Assembly: GCA_965215705.1 (NCBI GenBank)
Contig: CBDCEE010000003.1
Coordinates: 1,391,247-1,455,246, forward strand
Direction: 5' to 3'
Length of the DNA stretch: 64,000 nucleotides
Source: JAAXPZ01 sp965215705
GTDB lineage: Bacteria; Campylobacterota; Campylobacteria; Campylobacterales; Sulfurovaceae
The stretch's first letter is position 1; each line of letters starts with the position of its first letter. The notes under the pieces are model-generated. The model was given only the letters and a program-made list of their open reading frames with translations. It did no database searches and was not told the DNA's origin. Made by a program: the position numbers and the translations under genes. Positions 8,941-17,802 of the stretch are shown here, piece by piece.

Positions 8941-9636
8941 TTATTTGAGTGTAGAGATGTATGCGGCAACTGCTTCAATGTCACTGTCACTCATATTGCC
9001 AACCTGGCCTTTCATGAGTGTACCCATACCATTGACATTACGTGTACCGGCCTTGTATCCTTTGATACTCTCCACAAGTACTGCACTCTCTTGTCCTGCA
9101 ATCACGACAGATTTACCCAATGCCTTTGTTTTGCCATCTTTACCATGGCAACCTGCACATTTGGCATACAGTGCTGCACCTGCTGCCGCATCTACTGCCG
9201 GAGCTGCTTCATTTGAGCCTTCCGCTTCACCACTACTGACAGCATCGGCTACTTTTTCTTTGACAGTTTCTGTTGCCTCTGTTGCTTTTGTTTTGACTGC
9301 CTCAGCAGCTTCTGTCGCTTTTGCTTTTGCTTCTGCAGCTACTTTTGCTGCTGCTTCTTTTACTTCAGCTGCTTTGGCCTCTGCTGCTTTGGCAAGCTCT
9401 GCCGCTTTGTCTTTAGCTTCTGCTGCCATTTTGGCGGCTTTCTCTTTCGCTGCTTTTGCAGCTTCTGCTGCTGCATCTGTCGCTTTGGCTGCTGCTTCTT
9501 TGGTTGCATCTGCTGCTTTTGTTGTGGCTGCAGTCACACTCTCGGTAGCCGCTTTGGTTGCATCTGCTGCCTTGTCTCCACATGCTACAAAAAGCATACT
9601 TGAGGCAATCAGTGCCATTAAACTAAATTTTTTCAT
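8941..9636 (-). CDS. lipoprotein cytochrome c with long Ala/Lys/Glu helical spacer
   Basis: Residues 1-19 are a lipoprotein signal ending in the lipobox LFVAC (C19). Residues 20-135 are almost only Ala, Lys, Glu and Thr in 11-residue-like periods (for example AAEAKDKAAELAKAAEAKAA), as in LEA or apolipoprotein-like helices. Residues 150-231 are a class I cytochrome c (CAGCH at 160-164, likely Met ligand M204 or M208, C-terminal DIEAVAAYISTLK helix) like cytochrome c553. The likely picture is a haem domain tethered to the membrane by a long helix, which could carry electrons across the periplasm. It lies just upstream of napA with its own terminator. Confidence 0.85.
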   Translation of the reverse strand: MKKFSLMALIASSMLFVACGDKAADATKAATESVTAATTKAADATKEAAAKATDAAAEAAKAAKEKAAKMAAEAKDKAAELAKAAEAKAAEVKEAAAKVAAEAKAKATEAAEAVKTKATEATETVKEKVADAVSSGEAEGSNEAAPAVDAAAGAALYAKCAGCHGKDGKTKALGKSVVIAGQESAVLVESIKGYKAGTRNVNGMGTLMKGQVGNMSDSDIEAVAAYISTLK

Positions 9637-9721
9637 TGGTTCTTCCTTTGTTTTGTTATCCAGAATTATACTACAAATAATCTAGAGTAAGCTAAGGGTA
9701 CCCTAGGTAGAGCCCTTTGCG

Positions 9722-10270
9722 CTATGACGCTTTTTGGGTAAAGACCGATCTAAACTTGATAGCAATAAGATAGAAGAACGGTGTATCAAGTAGTGCCATG
9801 ATGATCTTGATCATATAGTCACCTATGATCATTTTGACAATGGCGCCTGCTGGCAAAATAAAAGCGAATGCTACGGTAAAGAAAATAATCGTATCAAACG
9901 CTTGGGAGATAATAGTACTCACATTGTTACGTAACCACCAAAGCTTCTCTGCTTTTTTCTTAAAGAAGTGAAAAATAGTCACATCTAATGTCTGAGAAAT
10001 CATAAAAGCAGTAATCGACCCTAATGCAATACGCCAATCTGCAATCATGATCGTAGGAATAATCGCGATCACAATACCCCAAAGCACTACTCTAAGTACC
10101 TCTTTTTTACTATAGTTTTCACCCAATATATCTGTAAGCAAAAAGGTCACAGGGTAGACTACCGCTCCATAGGTCAGCCACTCATTGATAGAAAACTGTA
10201 CTGTATAGTTAGAGGCAATAATCAAAAATACAAAGATCGCAACACTAATATAGAAGACTTTGGTACTCAT
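9722..10270 (-). CDS. yhhQ: queuosine-precursor transporter (VUT family, YhhQ-like)
   Basis: Inner-membrane protein of 182 residues with about six hydrophobic segments, matching the VUT/DUF165 family that imports preQ0/preQ1 for queuosine synthesis. Family features visible are SNYTVQF, the GAVVYPVTFLLTDILGENY stretch and AFMISQTLDVTIFHFFKK. It begins with MSTKVFYISVAIFVFLIIAS. It stands alone between the cytochrome gene and moaA. The family call is firm; whether the substrate is preQ0 or preQ1 cannot be read from sequence. Confidence 0.88.
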   Translation of the reverse strand: MSTKVFYISVAIFVFLIIASNYTVQFSINEWLTYGAVVYPVTFLLTDILGENYSKKEVLRVVLWGIVIAIIPTIMIADWRIALGSITAFMISQTLDVTIFHFFKKKAEKLWWLRNNVSTIISQAFDTIIFFTVAFAFILPAGAIVKMIIGDYMIKIIMALLDTPFFYLIAIKFRSVFTQKAS

Positions 10271-10331
10271 TTTTTGTCCTAGTTTTTTGCGAATTATAGC
10301 AATAAACTTTTAAATAAGTATTAACTGACCC

Positions 10332-11306
10332 CTATCCACCTGTTTGATAAAATGCTCTGGCAGAGATATCCTCATCCTGCTGTCCTTCACTCCAACGGTT
10401 CTCTTTGGGCTTGTCTTGCAAGACCTTGGCAAGCACATCTGCTGCACCTTGAATATCCCCTGATTTAACAGATTCTGCAATACTGAGTGCCTCATCAAAA
10501 TAGAGACAGGGGATCAAATGACCTTCTGCCGTCAATCGTATACGGTTACAACTCTCACAAAAATCATGCTTATGCGGGTCAATTAATCCAAAGATATACC
10601 CGTTCTCCTGTATCTCATAGTTGAAAGAAGGGCTGGCACCTTCACGTCCAAGTTGGCGGATGGTATAGCGTTGCTTTACTACTTCAAGGATCTCTTTACC
10701 ATGCATCCCTTCTATCTCAGCACTGGCATGTGCATTTTCCATATACTCGATAAATCGTACACGGATATCTCGCTCTCTACAGTACTCCAGTACATCCAGT
10801 ATCTCACTGTCATTGATCCCCTTGAGTGGGACCATATTGATCTTGACACCCAATCCTACATCTAGGGCTTTTTGTATCCCCTCCATCACTTTTCCCAGTA
10901 CATTTTTCTGGGCGATTTGTGCTGCAACTGCCGGCTTGAGACTGTCTAGTGAGACATTGATCCGCTTGAGTCCGGCATCCTTGAGTCGCTGGGCTGTATC
11001 TGGCAGTAGATAACCATTGGTGGTCAGTGCCAGGTCGATATCCGGCCTATACTCATGGATCATATGCACAAAACTGTCCAGATCATGGCGAAGCAGTGGC
11101 TCACCTCCTGTGATACGGATCTTGTTAACGCCCTCATCGATCGCTACCTTGATAAACAAAAACAGCTCTTCAAAAGAGAGAAGATTTTCCTTGGGAACCC
11201 ATGAAAAAGGTTTCTCCGGCATACAGTACTGACAACGAAAATTACACCGCTCTGTTACTGAGACTCTCAGATAATTGACCTCACGTCCATGTCCATCTAT
11301 TAGCAT
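10332..11306 (-). CDS. moaA: MoaA, GTP 3',8-cyclase of molybdopterin synthesis
   Basis: Radical-SAM enzyme making 3',8-cH2GTP, the first step towards the molybdenum cofactor used here by NapA and SoxC. The N-terminal cluster motif is CNFRCQYCM (C21, C25, C28), followed by the SAM-binding GGEPLLR. The C-terminal cluster is formed by CESCNRIRLTAEGHLIPC, and the protein ends in the Gly-Gly tail (YQTGG) typical of MoaA. Length is 324 residues. It is a single gene on the minus strand between the yhhQ-like gene and petC. Confidence 0.96.
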   Translation of the reverse strand: MLIDGHGREVNYLRVSVTERCNFRCQYCMPEKPFSWVPKENLLSFEELFLFIKVAIDEGVNKIRITGGEPLLRHDLDSFVHMIHEYRPDIDLALTTNGYLLPDTAQRLKDAGLKRINVSLDSLKPAVAAQIAQKNVLGKVMEGIQKALDVGLGVKINMVPLKGINDSEILDVLEYCRERDIRVRFIEYMENAHASAEIEGMHGKEILEVVKQRYTIRQLGREGASPSFNYEIQENGYIFGLIDPHKHDFCESCNRIRLTAEGHLIPCLYFDEALSIAESVKSGDIQGAADVLAKVLQDKPKENRWSEGQQDEDISARAFYQTGG

Positions 11307-11504
11307 CGTCTATCCATTGTAAAGTATTTTATTAAGCGTATCGAAAAAATGATAATAAAGGGGTGATAGAAGTCAATAAAAACGACAAAATAACTTGTGA
11401 AAATATTTGATGAAAATACTGTTTAACTATATTTTGCTTGAGTTTGTTGTAGGTTTGTTTAAACGGTGTGAGTGAAGTAAGAGAGCTTACATGAAAGTAA
11501 GTGA

Positions 11505-11527
11505 CCGAACGGAACGAAGCCGTTCGG
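11505..11527. repeat. perfect hairpin downstream of petC
   Basis: CCGAACGG (11505-11512) and CCGTTCGG (11520-11527) form an eight-pair stem with a seven-base loop, about 30 bases after the petC stop on the minus strand. A smaller GTAAG/CTTAC hairpin lies next to it (around 11478-11491). No U-run follows on either strand, so it may be an mRNA-stabilising or weak terminator structure for petABC. Confidence 0.45.
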
Positions 11528-11556
11528 ACAAAGATGCAATAAAATCATGCAAAAGA

Positions 11557-12513
11557 TTAGTGTAAGTCTCTCCAGTGTGCTTGCTTCCAGAGATATGCAA
11601 GGATCATAAAGATAAAGAAGAACCCGAGAACCCATGGGCCTACCGCTTCTCTATGAGGCTTACTCGGATCACCGATCTCTTCGAGATAGGCTTCTACTTT
11701 TTCATATCCTTCTTTCGTCAGACCCACTCTAGGCATCGCTGTGCCAGTGAGCTGTGACTGAGGATCCTCTACAAAAGTCTCCATGAAGTGCTTGGATCTA
11801 GCTCTGATCATGATAGAGAGATCAGGAGGGAGTTTGCCCATATACTTGGCTAGACTCTCTTGATAGGTAGCTACCTGCTGATCAAACTTCAACTTCTCGA
11901 TATCTTGATGCGTAGTGATATTCGGCTTGGTCTTAGGTACAGATCCAATCTGAGTCCACTTAGCATAACGCATAGCGTGACATCTACCACAAGCATTCTC
12001 ATAAGCGACCTTTGGTGTCACTTTCTGCTTCTCACCAATCTCCTTGAGATAGGCTACCATATCTGCGATCTCTTGGTCTTTGTCACCACCTGCACCAAAG
12101 AATGCAACCATGGGATGCATCTTGCCAGCATTGACATCAAACTTATGCTCTACCTTCAATGCATGTGCAGGGTTAGCAATCAAGTCTGCAAGAAATTTCT
12201 CATCAAGAAGAGCACCCACAACACTAAGGTCTGGTGGGTTTACACCATACGCACCTGCAGCAGATACTGCATCCATAGGTGCTGGCATATTCTCTGCATT
12301 GAGGCTATGACATCCTAGACATGCTCCTGCACCCATGACGAGCTCTTTACCTTTCTCTGCATTTCCTTTTTTAGTGGAAGCATTGAGGTCTGCATAAGCA
12401 AAGCCATGCCCTTCGACATGTTTGTGCATCTGAGAGTGAGCGTATGGCTCAACACCATAATAAGTCACTAGTGAGAAAAATACAACAACGGCTAATATTT
12501 TCAACTCTTTCAT
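11557..12513 (-). CDS. petC: PetC, dihaem cytochrome c subunit of the bc1 complex
   Basis: Accepts electrons from the Rieske protein and passes them to soluble cytochromes. It is the dihaem type of Campylobacterota rather than classical c1: CLGCH at 65-69 and CGRCH at 175-179, each followed by a cytochrome-c-like fold. A hydrophobic N-terminus (ILAVVVFFSLVTYYGV) and a C-terminal membrane helix (WVLGFFFIFMILAYLW) anchor it. The ATG touches the petB stop at 12513. Length is 318 residues. Confidence 0.92.
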   Translation of the reverse strand: MKELKILAVVVFFSLVTYYGVEPYAHSQMHKHVEGHGFAYADLNASTKKGNAEKGKELVMGAGACLGCHSLNAENMPAPMDAVSAAGAYGVNPPDLSVVGALLDEKFLADLIANPAHALKVEHKFDVNAGKMHPMVAFFGAGGDKDQEIADMVAYLKEIGEKQKVTPKVAYENACGRCHAMRYAKWTQIGSVPKTKPNITTHQDIEKLKFDQQVATYQESLAKYMGKLPPDLSIMIRARSKHFMETFVEDPQSQLTGTAMPRVGLTKEGYEKVEAYLEEIGDPSKPHREAVGPWVLGFFFIFMILAYLWKQAHWRDLH

Positions 12514-13772
12514 TATTTTTTACCTCCTACTGGCTTTTCCATCATGGTAATGAATGGTAACGCAACCCACAAGCCGATAAATGTCACTGCGGCAATATAG
12601 CCAATCATTGAGAATGTTGGGTCAGTTGGTGGAAGTTTACCCATGATGGTCAATGTGATCATATCAATGAGTAATGCCCAGAACCAGATACCAAACAAGC
12701 CTCTTCTATTGGCTGGTGCAACATTAGGACTTCTATCCAAGAATGGTAATGTCATGAAGATACCTTGTGCAAATGCAAACCAGATCAACCCTACGTTTTT
12801 GGAGAATGGTCTCAAAATCTCATAACTCCAGAGGAAATACCACTCAGGGTAGATGTGTGCTGGTGTCTTTAGTGGATCTGCCGGATCAAAGTTGACTGGA
12901 TCCATAGCAAACTCAAAGTGGTAAAAGACAAGATAGAAGAACAGGATAAAATAAATACTCATAACAAAGACATCTTTGCTCAAGAATACAGGGCTGAAAG
13001 GAATCACTTTGGACTCTTTTTTTCTATCTGCTTTCCAGAGTGCTGCTGACTCTTCAAAATCGATCTCTTCACCATCTTGGTTGTTGACATGTGGGATTCT
13101 AAGCGTTCCAAAGTGAAGTACGATCAGACCCATGATCACCAATGGCATCAAGAGCACGTGAAGCATGAAAAATCTACCAAGGAATGCTTGTCCGGGAACA
13201 TAGTCACCACGAAGCCACTCCACAAAATGAGGGAAGTTCAATGCACCACCCATAATATCTGGTGTTGCACCTTCAAACAAGTTAGTAATAACCATACCTG
13301 CCCAGTAGCTCATCTGCCCCCATGGAAGCATATATCCAGAGAATGCCTCTGCTGAGAATACGATAAACAGTCCCATACCAGAAAGCCAGATAAGCTCACG
13401 TCCACGCTTGTATGAACCATAGTAGATACCTGTAAACATATGGATATAGATAATGAGAAATACCAATGATGCACCTACACCATGAATATGTCTCCAGAAC
13501 CATCCGTAGCCTACTTCTGACATAATCGTATAGTTGACAGAATCAAATGCTGCTGCATTGCCAGCATCTGGTACATAATACATCAACAAGAAAATACCAC
13601 TGATTACCAAAATACCAAAAGTCGCAGCGAGGATCATTCCCATCGCCCAGAGGAAGTTGATGTTTTTTGGAATCCAATACTCTGAAGACATTACTTTCTG
13701 AAGGGTATTTACCGCAAGTCTCTGATCCATCCATTTATTGCTAAATGGCATTGCTTTATCAAAATGTGCCAT
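12513..13772 (-). CDS. petB: PetB, cytochrome b of the bc1 complex
   Basis: Polytopic quinol-oxidising subunit with two b haems. The haem-ligating His pairs are in HIHGVGASLVFLIIYIHMF and in the helix starting HVLLMPLVIMG. The Qo-site motif PEWYFLWSYEILR is intact. Length is 419 residues with eight or more membrane helices, ending in a basic KPVGGKK tail. It starts 13 bases after petA and shares one base with petC, so the three genes form one operon. Confidence 0.96.
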   Translation of the reverse strand: MAHFDKAMPFSNKWMDQRLAVNTLQKVMSSEYWIPKNINFLWAMGMILAATFGILVISGIFLLMYYVPDAGNAAAFDSVNYTIMSEVGYGWFWRHIHGVGASLVFLIIYIHMFTGIYYGSYKRGRELIWLSGMGLFIVFSAEAFSGYMLPWGQMSYWAGMVITNLFEGATPDIMGGALNFPHFVEWLRGDYVPGQAFLGRFFMLHVLLMPLVIMGLIVLHFGTLRIPHVNNQDGEEIDFEESAALWKADRKKESKVIPFSPVFLSKDVFVMSIYFILFFYLVFYHFEFAMDPVNFDPADPLKTPAHIYPEWYFLWSYEILRPFSKNVGLIWFAFAQGIFMTLPFLDRSPNVAPANRRGLFGIWFWALLIDMITLTIMGKLPPTDPTFSMIGYIAAVTFIGLWVALPFITMMEKPVGGKK

Positions 13773-13784
13773 AGTGAACCCTCC

Positions 13785-14294
13785 CTATACTTTATTGGTT
13801 AGGCCAGCAGCCAACAGTTTTTTGTACTCAGGACCTTCTTCACCAAGTACAAGCTTTTTACCATCCATTCTAAATGGAGGGATGTCTAGTCCTCTTGGTG
13901 GTGGTGCCTTGACCACTTCACCAGCACTATCAAACTCTCCACCATGACAAGCACAGAGGAATTTACGCTGTGCACCATCATAGGCCGGGATACAACCAAG
14001 GTGCGTACAAAGTCCCACGGTGATCATAAAACGTTCTCCATCAATTACAACATCTCTATCATTTGGCTTGTCTTGCTTCGGTCGCTTTAATACAAAGATT
14101 GGCTTACCTCTCCACATCTCCGTGTAGGGTATATTCTCCTCTGCTGCACTTACATCAATAGTGGTAAAACCAGCTGCTGCCACACTTGGCAATGGGTCCC
14201 ACGTTCGTTTTGCACCATAGAGTACACCCAGTGCACCCAATCCAGTGAAACCTGCAAGTCCTAAACCAGTTATAAACTGTCGTCTATCGCTCAT
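13785..14294 (-). CDS. petA: PetA, Rieske 2Fe-2S subunit of the bc1 complex
   Basis: Rieske protein of 169 residues. The N-terminus SDRRQFITGLGLAGFTGLGALG combines a Tat-type leader with the membrane anchor. The 2Fe-2S ligands sit in the two Rieske boxes CTHLGC and CACHGGEFD. It is the first gene of petABC, and its promoter carries a CRP/FNR-type box at -41.5, as for napA. Confidence 0.95.
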   Translation of the reverse strand: MSDRRQFITGLGLAGFTGLGALGVLYGAKRTWDPLPSVAAAGFTTIDVSAAEENIPYTEMWRGKPIFVLKRPKQDKPNDRDVVIDGERFMITVGLCTHLGCIPAYDGAQRKFLCACHGGEFDSAGEVVKAPPPRGLDIPPFRMDGKKLVLGEEGPEYKKLLAAGLTNKV

Positions 14295-14326
14295 AGCTAT
14301 CCTTCCTGTAAAATTTTAGATGGTAG

Positions 14327-14368
14327 ATTATAGGGAAATTTATTTTAAATTATATTGATGTGTATCAT
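14327..14368 (-). promoter_or_regulatory. petABC promoter with CRP/FNR-type box at -41.5
   Basis: On the minus strand TATAAT occupies 14332-14327, giving a start site near 14320. The sequence ATGATACACATCAA (minus strand, 14368-14355) is one mismatch from TTGATNNNNATCAA and is centred at 14361.5, exactly 41.5 bases upstream. This copies the napA layout, so the same CRP/FNR-type activator is likely. The leader to the petA ATG is about 25 bases. Confidence 0.68.
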
Positions 14369-14419
14369 TTATCAATAAGATTTATGATGTAGTGTGAAGA
14401 AATGATACGATACAGAGCT

Positions 14420-15193
14420 CTATATAGAGAGCTTTTGAAGTGACTCTTTATCTATGATAGAGACTATGATAGAGACTATCTTTATCGCCAGAGCCTCCAT
14501 CAGCTCTCTCTGGCAAGTATCCACTGTACCTAAGTAGATCACCTCTGCTCCTGCACTACTCGCTTCATAGGCTGTCTGCTCTACACAGGTAACAACCTTC
14601 TGACTCTGTGCAAGCATCTCCCTATACGCCTCCGCCTCATGTTGGACTGAAAATAGAGGCAACAATGCCGTCTCATACCCTTGATAGAAATACTCTCCCA
14701 GTAGCAGATCCATCTCTACTCCAGCAAACAAATCCAACTGTTTCTCTAGCCATTTCTCAGGGTCACTATCCCCATAAAAAAAGAGTGTTCTTTCTACTTT
14801 TGGCTCTGTTTTATACATCGCATACCAGGGATCTGTCATAGGGTTCGGATGGAGTACCTCTTCTCCATATCTACTGCTGTCTTCACAAGATATCGCTACA
14901 CGCTGTACTTTCATGAATATCTCTACATACTGCTCCAGCTTCCCTTTGTCATCTTCTGGAGTATCCATGATCACACTGTCTCCTCGCTGTGCGACAAAGT
15001 CAATATCCCATACCGTCTCAATGGTGGTACAAGCAGGCACACCATACTCTCTGATCACACTGGCTGCACGAAAATCATTGGTGAGCATCTCTACTTCTAC
15101 CCCTTGGGCTTGGAGCTCTTGATAGCGTACTGCCATACGTCTGAGCCTGGAAAGACCATACTTGTGGTTGGAGTAGGCATAGATATAGGTCAT
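14420..15193 (-). CDS. unrecognised 257-residue protein, possibly glycosyltransferase-like
   Basis: No signal peptide or membrane segment. The N-terminus MTYIYAYSNHKYGLSRLRRM followed by alternating strands and helices (VEVEMLTNDFRAASVIREYG) recalls the first Rossmann half of GT-B or PseG/SpsG-like proteins, where a GxGHxxR-like loop follows the first strand; here that glycine-rich loop is not well kept, so the link is weak. A second half with EVIYLGTVDTCQRELMEALA looks like another nucleotide-fold segment. The ATG overlaps the mnmG stop by four bases. The C-terminus carries an in-frame 12-base tandem duplication. Confidence 0.65.
   Translation of the reverse strand: MTYIYAYSNHKYGLSRLRRMAVRYQELQAQGVEVEMLTNDFRAASVIREYGVPACTTIETVWDIDFVAQRGDSVIMDTPEDDKGKLEQYVEIFMKVQRVAISCEDSSRYGEEVLHPNPMTDPWYAMYKTEPKVERTLFFYGDSDPEKWLEKQLDLFAGVEMDLLLGEYFYQGYETALLPLFSVQHEAEAYREMLAQSQKVVTCVEQTAYEASSAGAEVIYLGTVDTCQRELMEALAIKIVSIIVSIIDKESLQKLSI
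14454..14477. repeat. 12-base tandem duplication inside the 257-residue gene
   Basis: ATGATAGAGACT occurs twice head to tail at 14454-14465 and 14466-14477. Being a multiple of three it keeps the frame and gives the doubled SIIV/SIID at the C-terminus of the protein. It looks like a recent slippage event close to the stop codon. Confidence 0.7.
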
Positions 15194-17061
15194 ACTTTCC
15201 CTTTCTGACGCATTTTGATATAGACGTGGATGATCTCCAATGCTGCAGGGGTAATCCCTGAGATTTGAGAGGCAGCATGCAGTGTCGGAGGGGTAGCCTG
15301 CTCCAGTTTCTCTACGATCTCATTACTCAATCCTGAGATTTTATCATAGACAAATCCCTCTGGGATCTTGATCTTGAGCATATCCTTCATCTTGTCGATT
15401 TGGTCTTGTTGTTTTTCTATGTAACGGCTGTATTTGGACTCTATGAGTATCTGCTCTATCACCTCGTCACTGTATCTATCAAATTCTGGCAGTAAAGCGA
15501 TAAGCTTCTCTCTATCAAAATCCCCCCGTCCGATCACATCGATCCAACAGGTACGGTCATTAATCTTGACCGCTCCGATAGCTTCTAACTGTCCAAGAAA
15601 TGCTTTGGTAGGGGTGATGAAGTTTTCTCTAAGAAAGTTGAGTGCCTCTTCGATCTGAACTTTTTTCTGCTCCACTTTTTGGATAGTCTCTTCATCGAGT
15701 AGCCCAAGCTCCTTGGCATAGTGGCTCAGACGCATATCGGCATTGTCTTCTCGTAGCAATAGACGATACTCTGCCCTAGAGGTAAACATACGGTAGGGCT
15801 CTTTGGTACCCTTGGTTACCAGATCATCGATCATCACACCGATATAAGCTTCATTGCGCCCCAGAATGAAGGGCTCCTCATGACGTAAGCTTTTCACTGC
15901 GTTGATCCCGGCTACGAGTCCTTGTGCCGCTGCCTCTTCATAACCTGTAGTACCATTGATCTGCCCCGCACAGTACAGTCCTGAAACTCTCTTGGTCTCC
16001 AGTGTATGGCGGAGCTCTGTAGGCTGGATATAGTCATACTCGATCGCATAGCCATAGCGAACGATCTTGGCATGCTCCATTCCTTCTACAGAGCGTACCA
16101 TCTCCAGCTGCACATCCGTAGGCAAGGAGGTACTCATACCGTTGATGTAGTACTCAGTCGCATCCATGGTTTGAGGTTCAACAAATATCTGATGTCGGGG
16201 TCGATCTCTAAAGCGACTGATCTTGTCCTCGATGCTGGGACAGTAGCGTGGGCCCACTCCCTCGATCTGACCTGAGAAAAGTGGTGCTCTGTCAAAATTG
16301 CTCTCGATGATCTCATGGGTTGTCTCGTTGGTATAGGCGATATAGCACGGTAGCTGCTTGGGAGCAAACGTCGTTCTGTCTGTACGAAAGGAGAAGGGAA
16401 TCGGAGGCTCGTCGCCTGGCTGTGCCTCCATCTGTGAGATATCTACAGAGCTCACATCGATTCTGGCACAGGTACCTGTCTTGAGCCGTCCGATATCAAA
16501 GCCCAGACTACGCATCGACTGTGCCAGTTCGATAGAGGGTAGTTCTCCCTGTCTGCCTGCTGCCTGCTGCTTATCACCGATATGGATCAGTCCATTGAGA
16601 AAGGTACCTGCAGTGATGATGATCTTGGGGGCATGATAGATGTTACCCAGTTGCGTGGTCACCCCTTTGACCACCCCCTCCTCTACGATCAGCTCATGGG
16701 CGATCTCCTGCTTGACATCGAGGTTGGGTGTGTTGAGCACTACATTACGCATATAGATACGGTACGCATCCATATCGATCTGGGCTCTGCTTCCTCGCAC
16801 AGCAGGGCCCTTGGAGGCATTAAGGATACGAAACTGTATCCCTGTCGTATCCGTACACAGTCCCATCTCACCACCCAGTGCATCCACCTCTTTGACCAGA
16901 TGCCCTTTGGCAAGTCCCCCGATAGCCGGGTTACAAGAGGAGGCACCAATCTGCTCTACTAGTATCGTGATGAGTAGGGTCTTGGCTCCCATCCTCGCGC
17001 TCGCCAGACACGCCTCGATCCCCGCATGCCCACCACCGATGACAATGATGTCGTAATTCAT
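15190..17061 (-). CDS. mnmG: MnmG (GidA), tRNA wobble-uridine modification enzyme
   Basis: FAD protein that with MnmE adds the (carboxy)methylaminomethyl group to U34 of tRNAs. The N-terminus has the dinucleotide-binding IGGGHAGIEAC and the downstream GASSCNPAIGGLAKGHLVKEVDALGG block typical of the family. The insertion region CARIDVSSVDIS and the C-terminal helical domain (EQATPPTLHAASQISGITPAALEIIHVYIK) are present. Length is 623 residues, as expected. Its stop overlaps the next gene by four bases. Confidence 0.97.
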   Translation of the reverse strand: MNYDIIVIGGGHAGIEACLASARMGAKTLLITILVEQIGASSCNPAIGGLAKGHLVKEVDALGGEMGLCTDTTGIQFRILNASKGPAVRGSRAQIDMDAYRIYMRNVVLNTPNLDVKQEIAHELIVEEGVVKGVTTQLGNIYHAPKIIITAGTFLNGLIHIGDKQQAAGRQGELPSIELAQSMRSLGFDIGRLKTGTCARIDVSSVDISQMEAQPGDEPPIPFSFRTDRTTFAPKQLPCYIAYTNETTHEIIESNFDRAPLFSGQIEGVGPRYCPSIEDKISRFRDRPRHQIFVEPQTMDATEYYINGMSTSLPTDVQLEMVRSVEGMEHAKIVRYGYAIEYDYIQPTELRHTLETKRVSGLYCAGQINGTTGYEEAAAQGLVAGINAVKSLRHEEPFILGRNEAYIGVMIDDLVTKGTKEPYRMFTSRAEYRLLLREDNADMRLSHYAKELGLLDEETIQKVEQKKVQIEEALNFLRENFITPTKAFLGQLEAIGAVKINDRTCWIDVIGRGDFDREKLIALLPEFDRYSDEVIEQILIESKYSRYIEKQQDQIDKMKDMLKIKIPEGFVYDKISGLSNEIVEKLEQATPPTLHAASQISGITPAALEIIHVYIKMRQKGKV

Positions 17062-17146
17062 TTTTACCCTTCGTTGTGTTACGGTTATATGTTACGAGAT
17101 AGAAGAAAAAGTATCATCGCAGCACATAGCACAAAAAATATTTTGC

Positions 17147-17152
17147 TATAAT
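17147..17152 (+). promoter_or_regulatory. ribE -10 element
   Basis: TATAAT preceded by T-rich sequence (ATATTTTGC) lies 33 bases before the ribE ATG at 17185. A poor -35 with upstream T-tracts is usual for promoters in this phylum. GAGGG before the ATG is the likely ribosome site. The short leader leaves no room for an FMN riboswitch. Confidence 0.5.
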
Positions 17153-17184
17153 ATGCGAATTATATCTAAATAAATTGAGGGACT

Positions 17185-17802
17185 ATGTTCACAGGACTCA
17201 TCAGAGAAATCGCCACTGTCACACGCTACCAAAACAATATCCTATCCATCCGATCCAAGCATCCCGCAAAGCTGGGGGACTCTATCGCTGTCAATGGGGT
17301 CTGTCTTACGGTTATCAAGGTAAACAGTGACGGCTTTGATCTGGAGTTGGCGGATGAAACCCGTGCTATCATCGATGAGAGTAAGATCCGTGGAGAAGTA
17401 CATATCGAGCCTGCAATGCTCATGGGAGATCGCTTTGAGGGGCATATCGTTCAGGGGCATGTGGATTGTGTGGGGACGGTCTCACAGGTCACACCTAGAG
17501 AGAATGGTACAGACTTTATCATCACTGTTGATCCCAAATATATCGCCCATATCATCCCTAAAGGTTCTATCACTATCGATGGGATCTCGCTCACAGTCAA
17601 TGATGTCTATGAGGATAGCTTCCGACTCACTATCATCCCACATACACTAAAAAACACGCTAATGAAGCACTATAAAATCGGTACTAAAGTAAATATTGAA
17701 ACCGATGTTTTCGCACGCTATATCGATCATATACTGGCACACAGAAGTAAGAAAAAGCCTATGGGATGGGATGAGATCGATACGATGCAGATGAGCTACT
17801 GA
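17185..17802 (+). CDS. ribE: RibE, riboflavin synthase alpha chain
   Basis: Converts two 6,7-dimethyl-8-ribityllumazines to riboflavin. It starts with the signature MFTGLIREI and has the two internally repeated lumazine-binding barrels (residues about 1-90 and 91-190): GDSIAVNGVCLTV in the first is mirrored by GSITIDGISLTVND in the second. GHIVQGHVDCVG is also typical. Length 205 residues. The last base of the gene is the first base of the following cupin gene. Confidence 0.96.
   Translation: MFTGLIREIATVTRYQNNILSIRSKHPAKLGDSIAVNGVCLTVIKVNSDGFDLELADETRAIIDESKIRGEVHIEPAMLMGDRFEGHIVQGHVDCVGTVSQVTPRENGTDFIITVDPKYIAHIIPKGSITIDGISLTVNDVYEDSFRLTIIPHTLKNTLMKHYKIGTKVNIETDVFARYIDHILAHRSKKKPMGWDEIDTMQMSY

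Noticed and set aside
8945..9685. Long plus-strand frame of 246 codons opposite the cytochrome lipoprotein
   Set aside because: It is the mirror of the Ala/Lys-rich repeat coding (Ala codons read back as Ser/Ala), with no ribosome site; the minus strand has lipobox and haem motif.
17062..17184. FMN riboswitch before ribE
   Set aside because: Only about 30 bases lie between the predicted start site and the ATG, and no conserved riboswitch core was seen.
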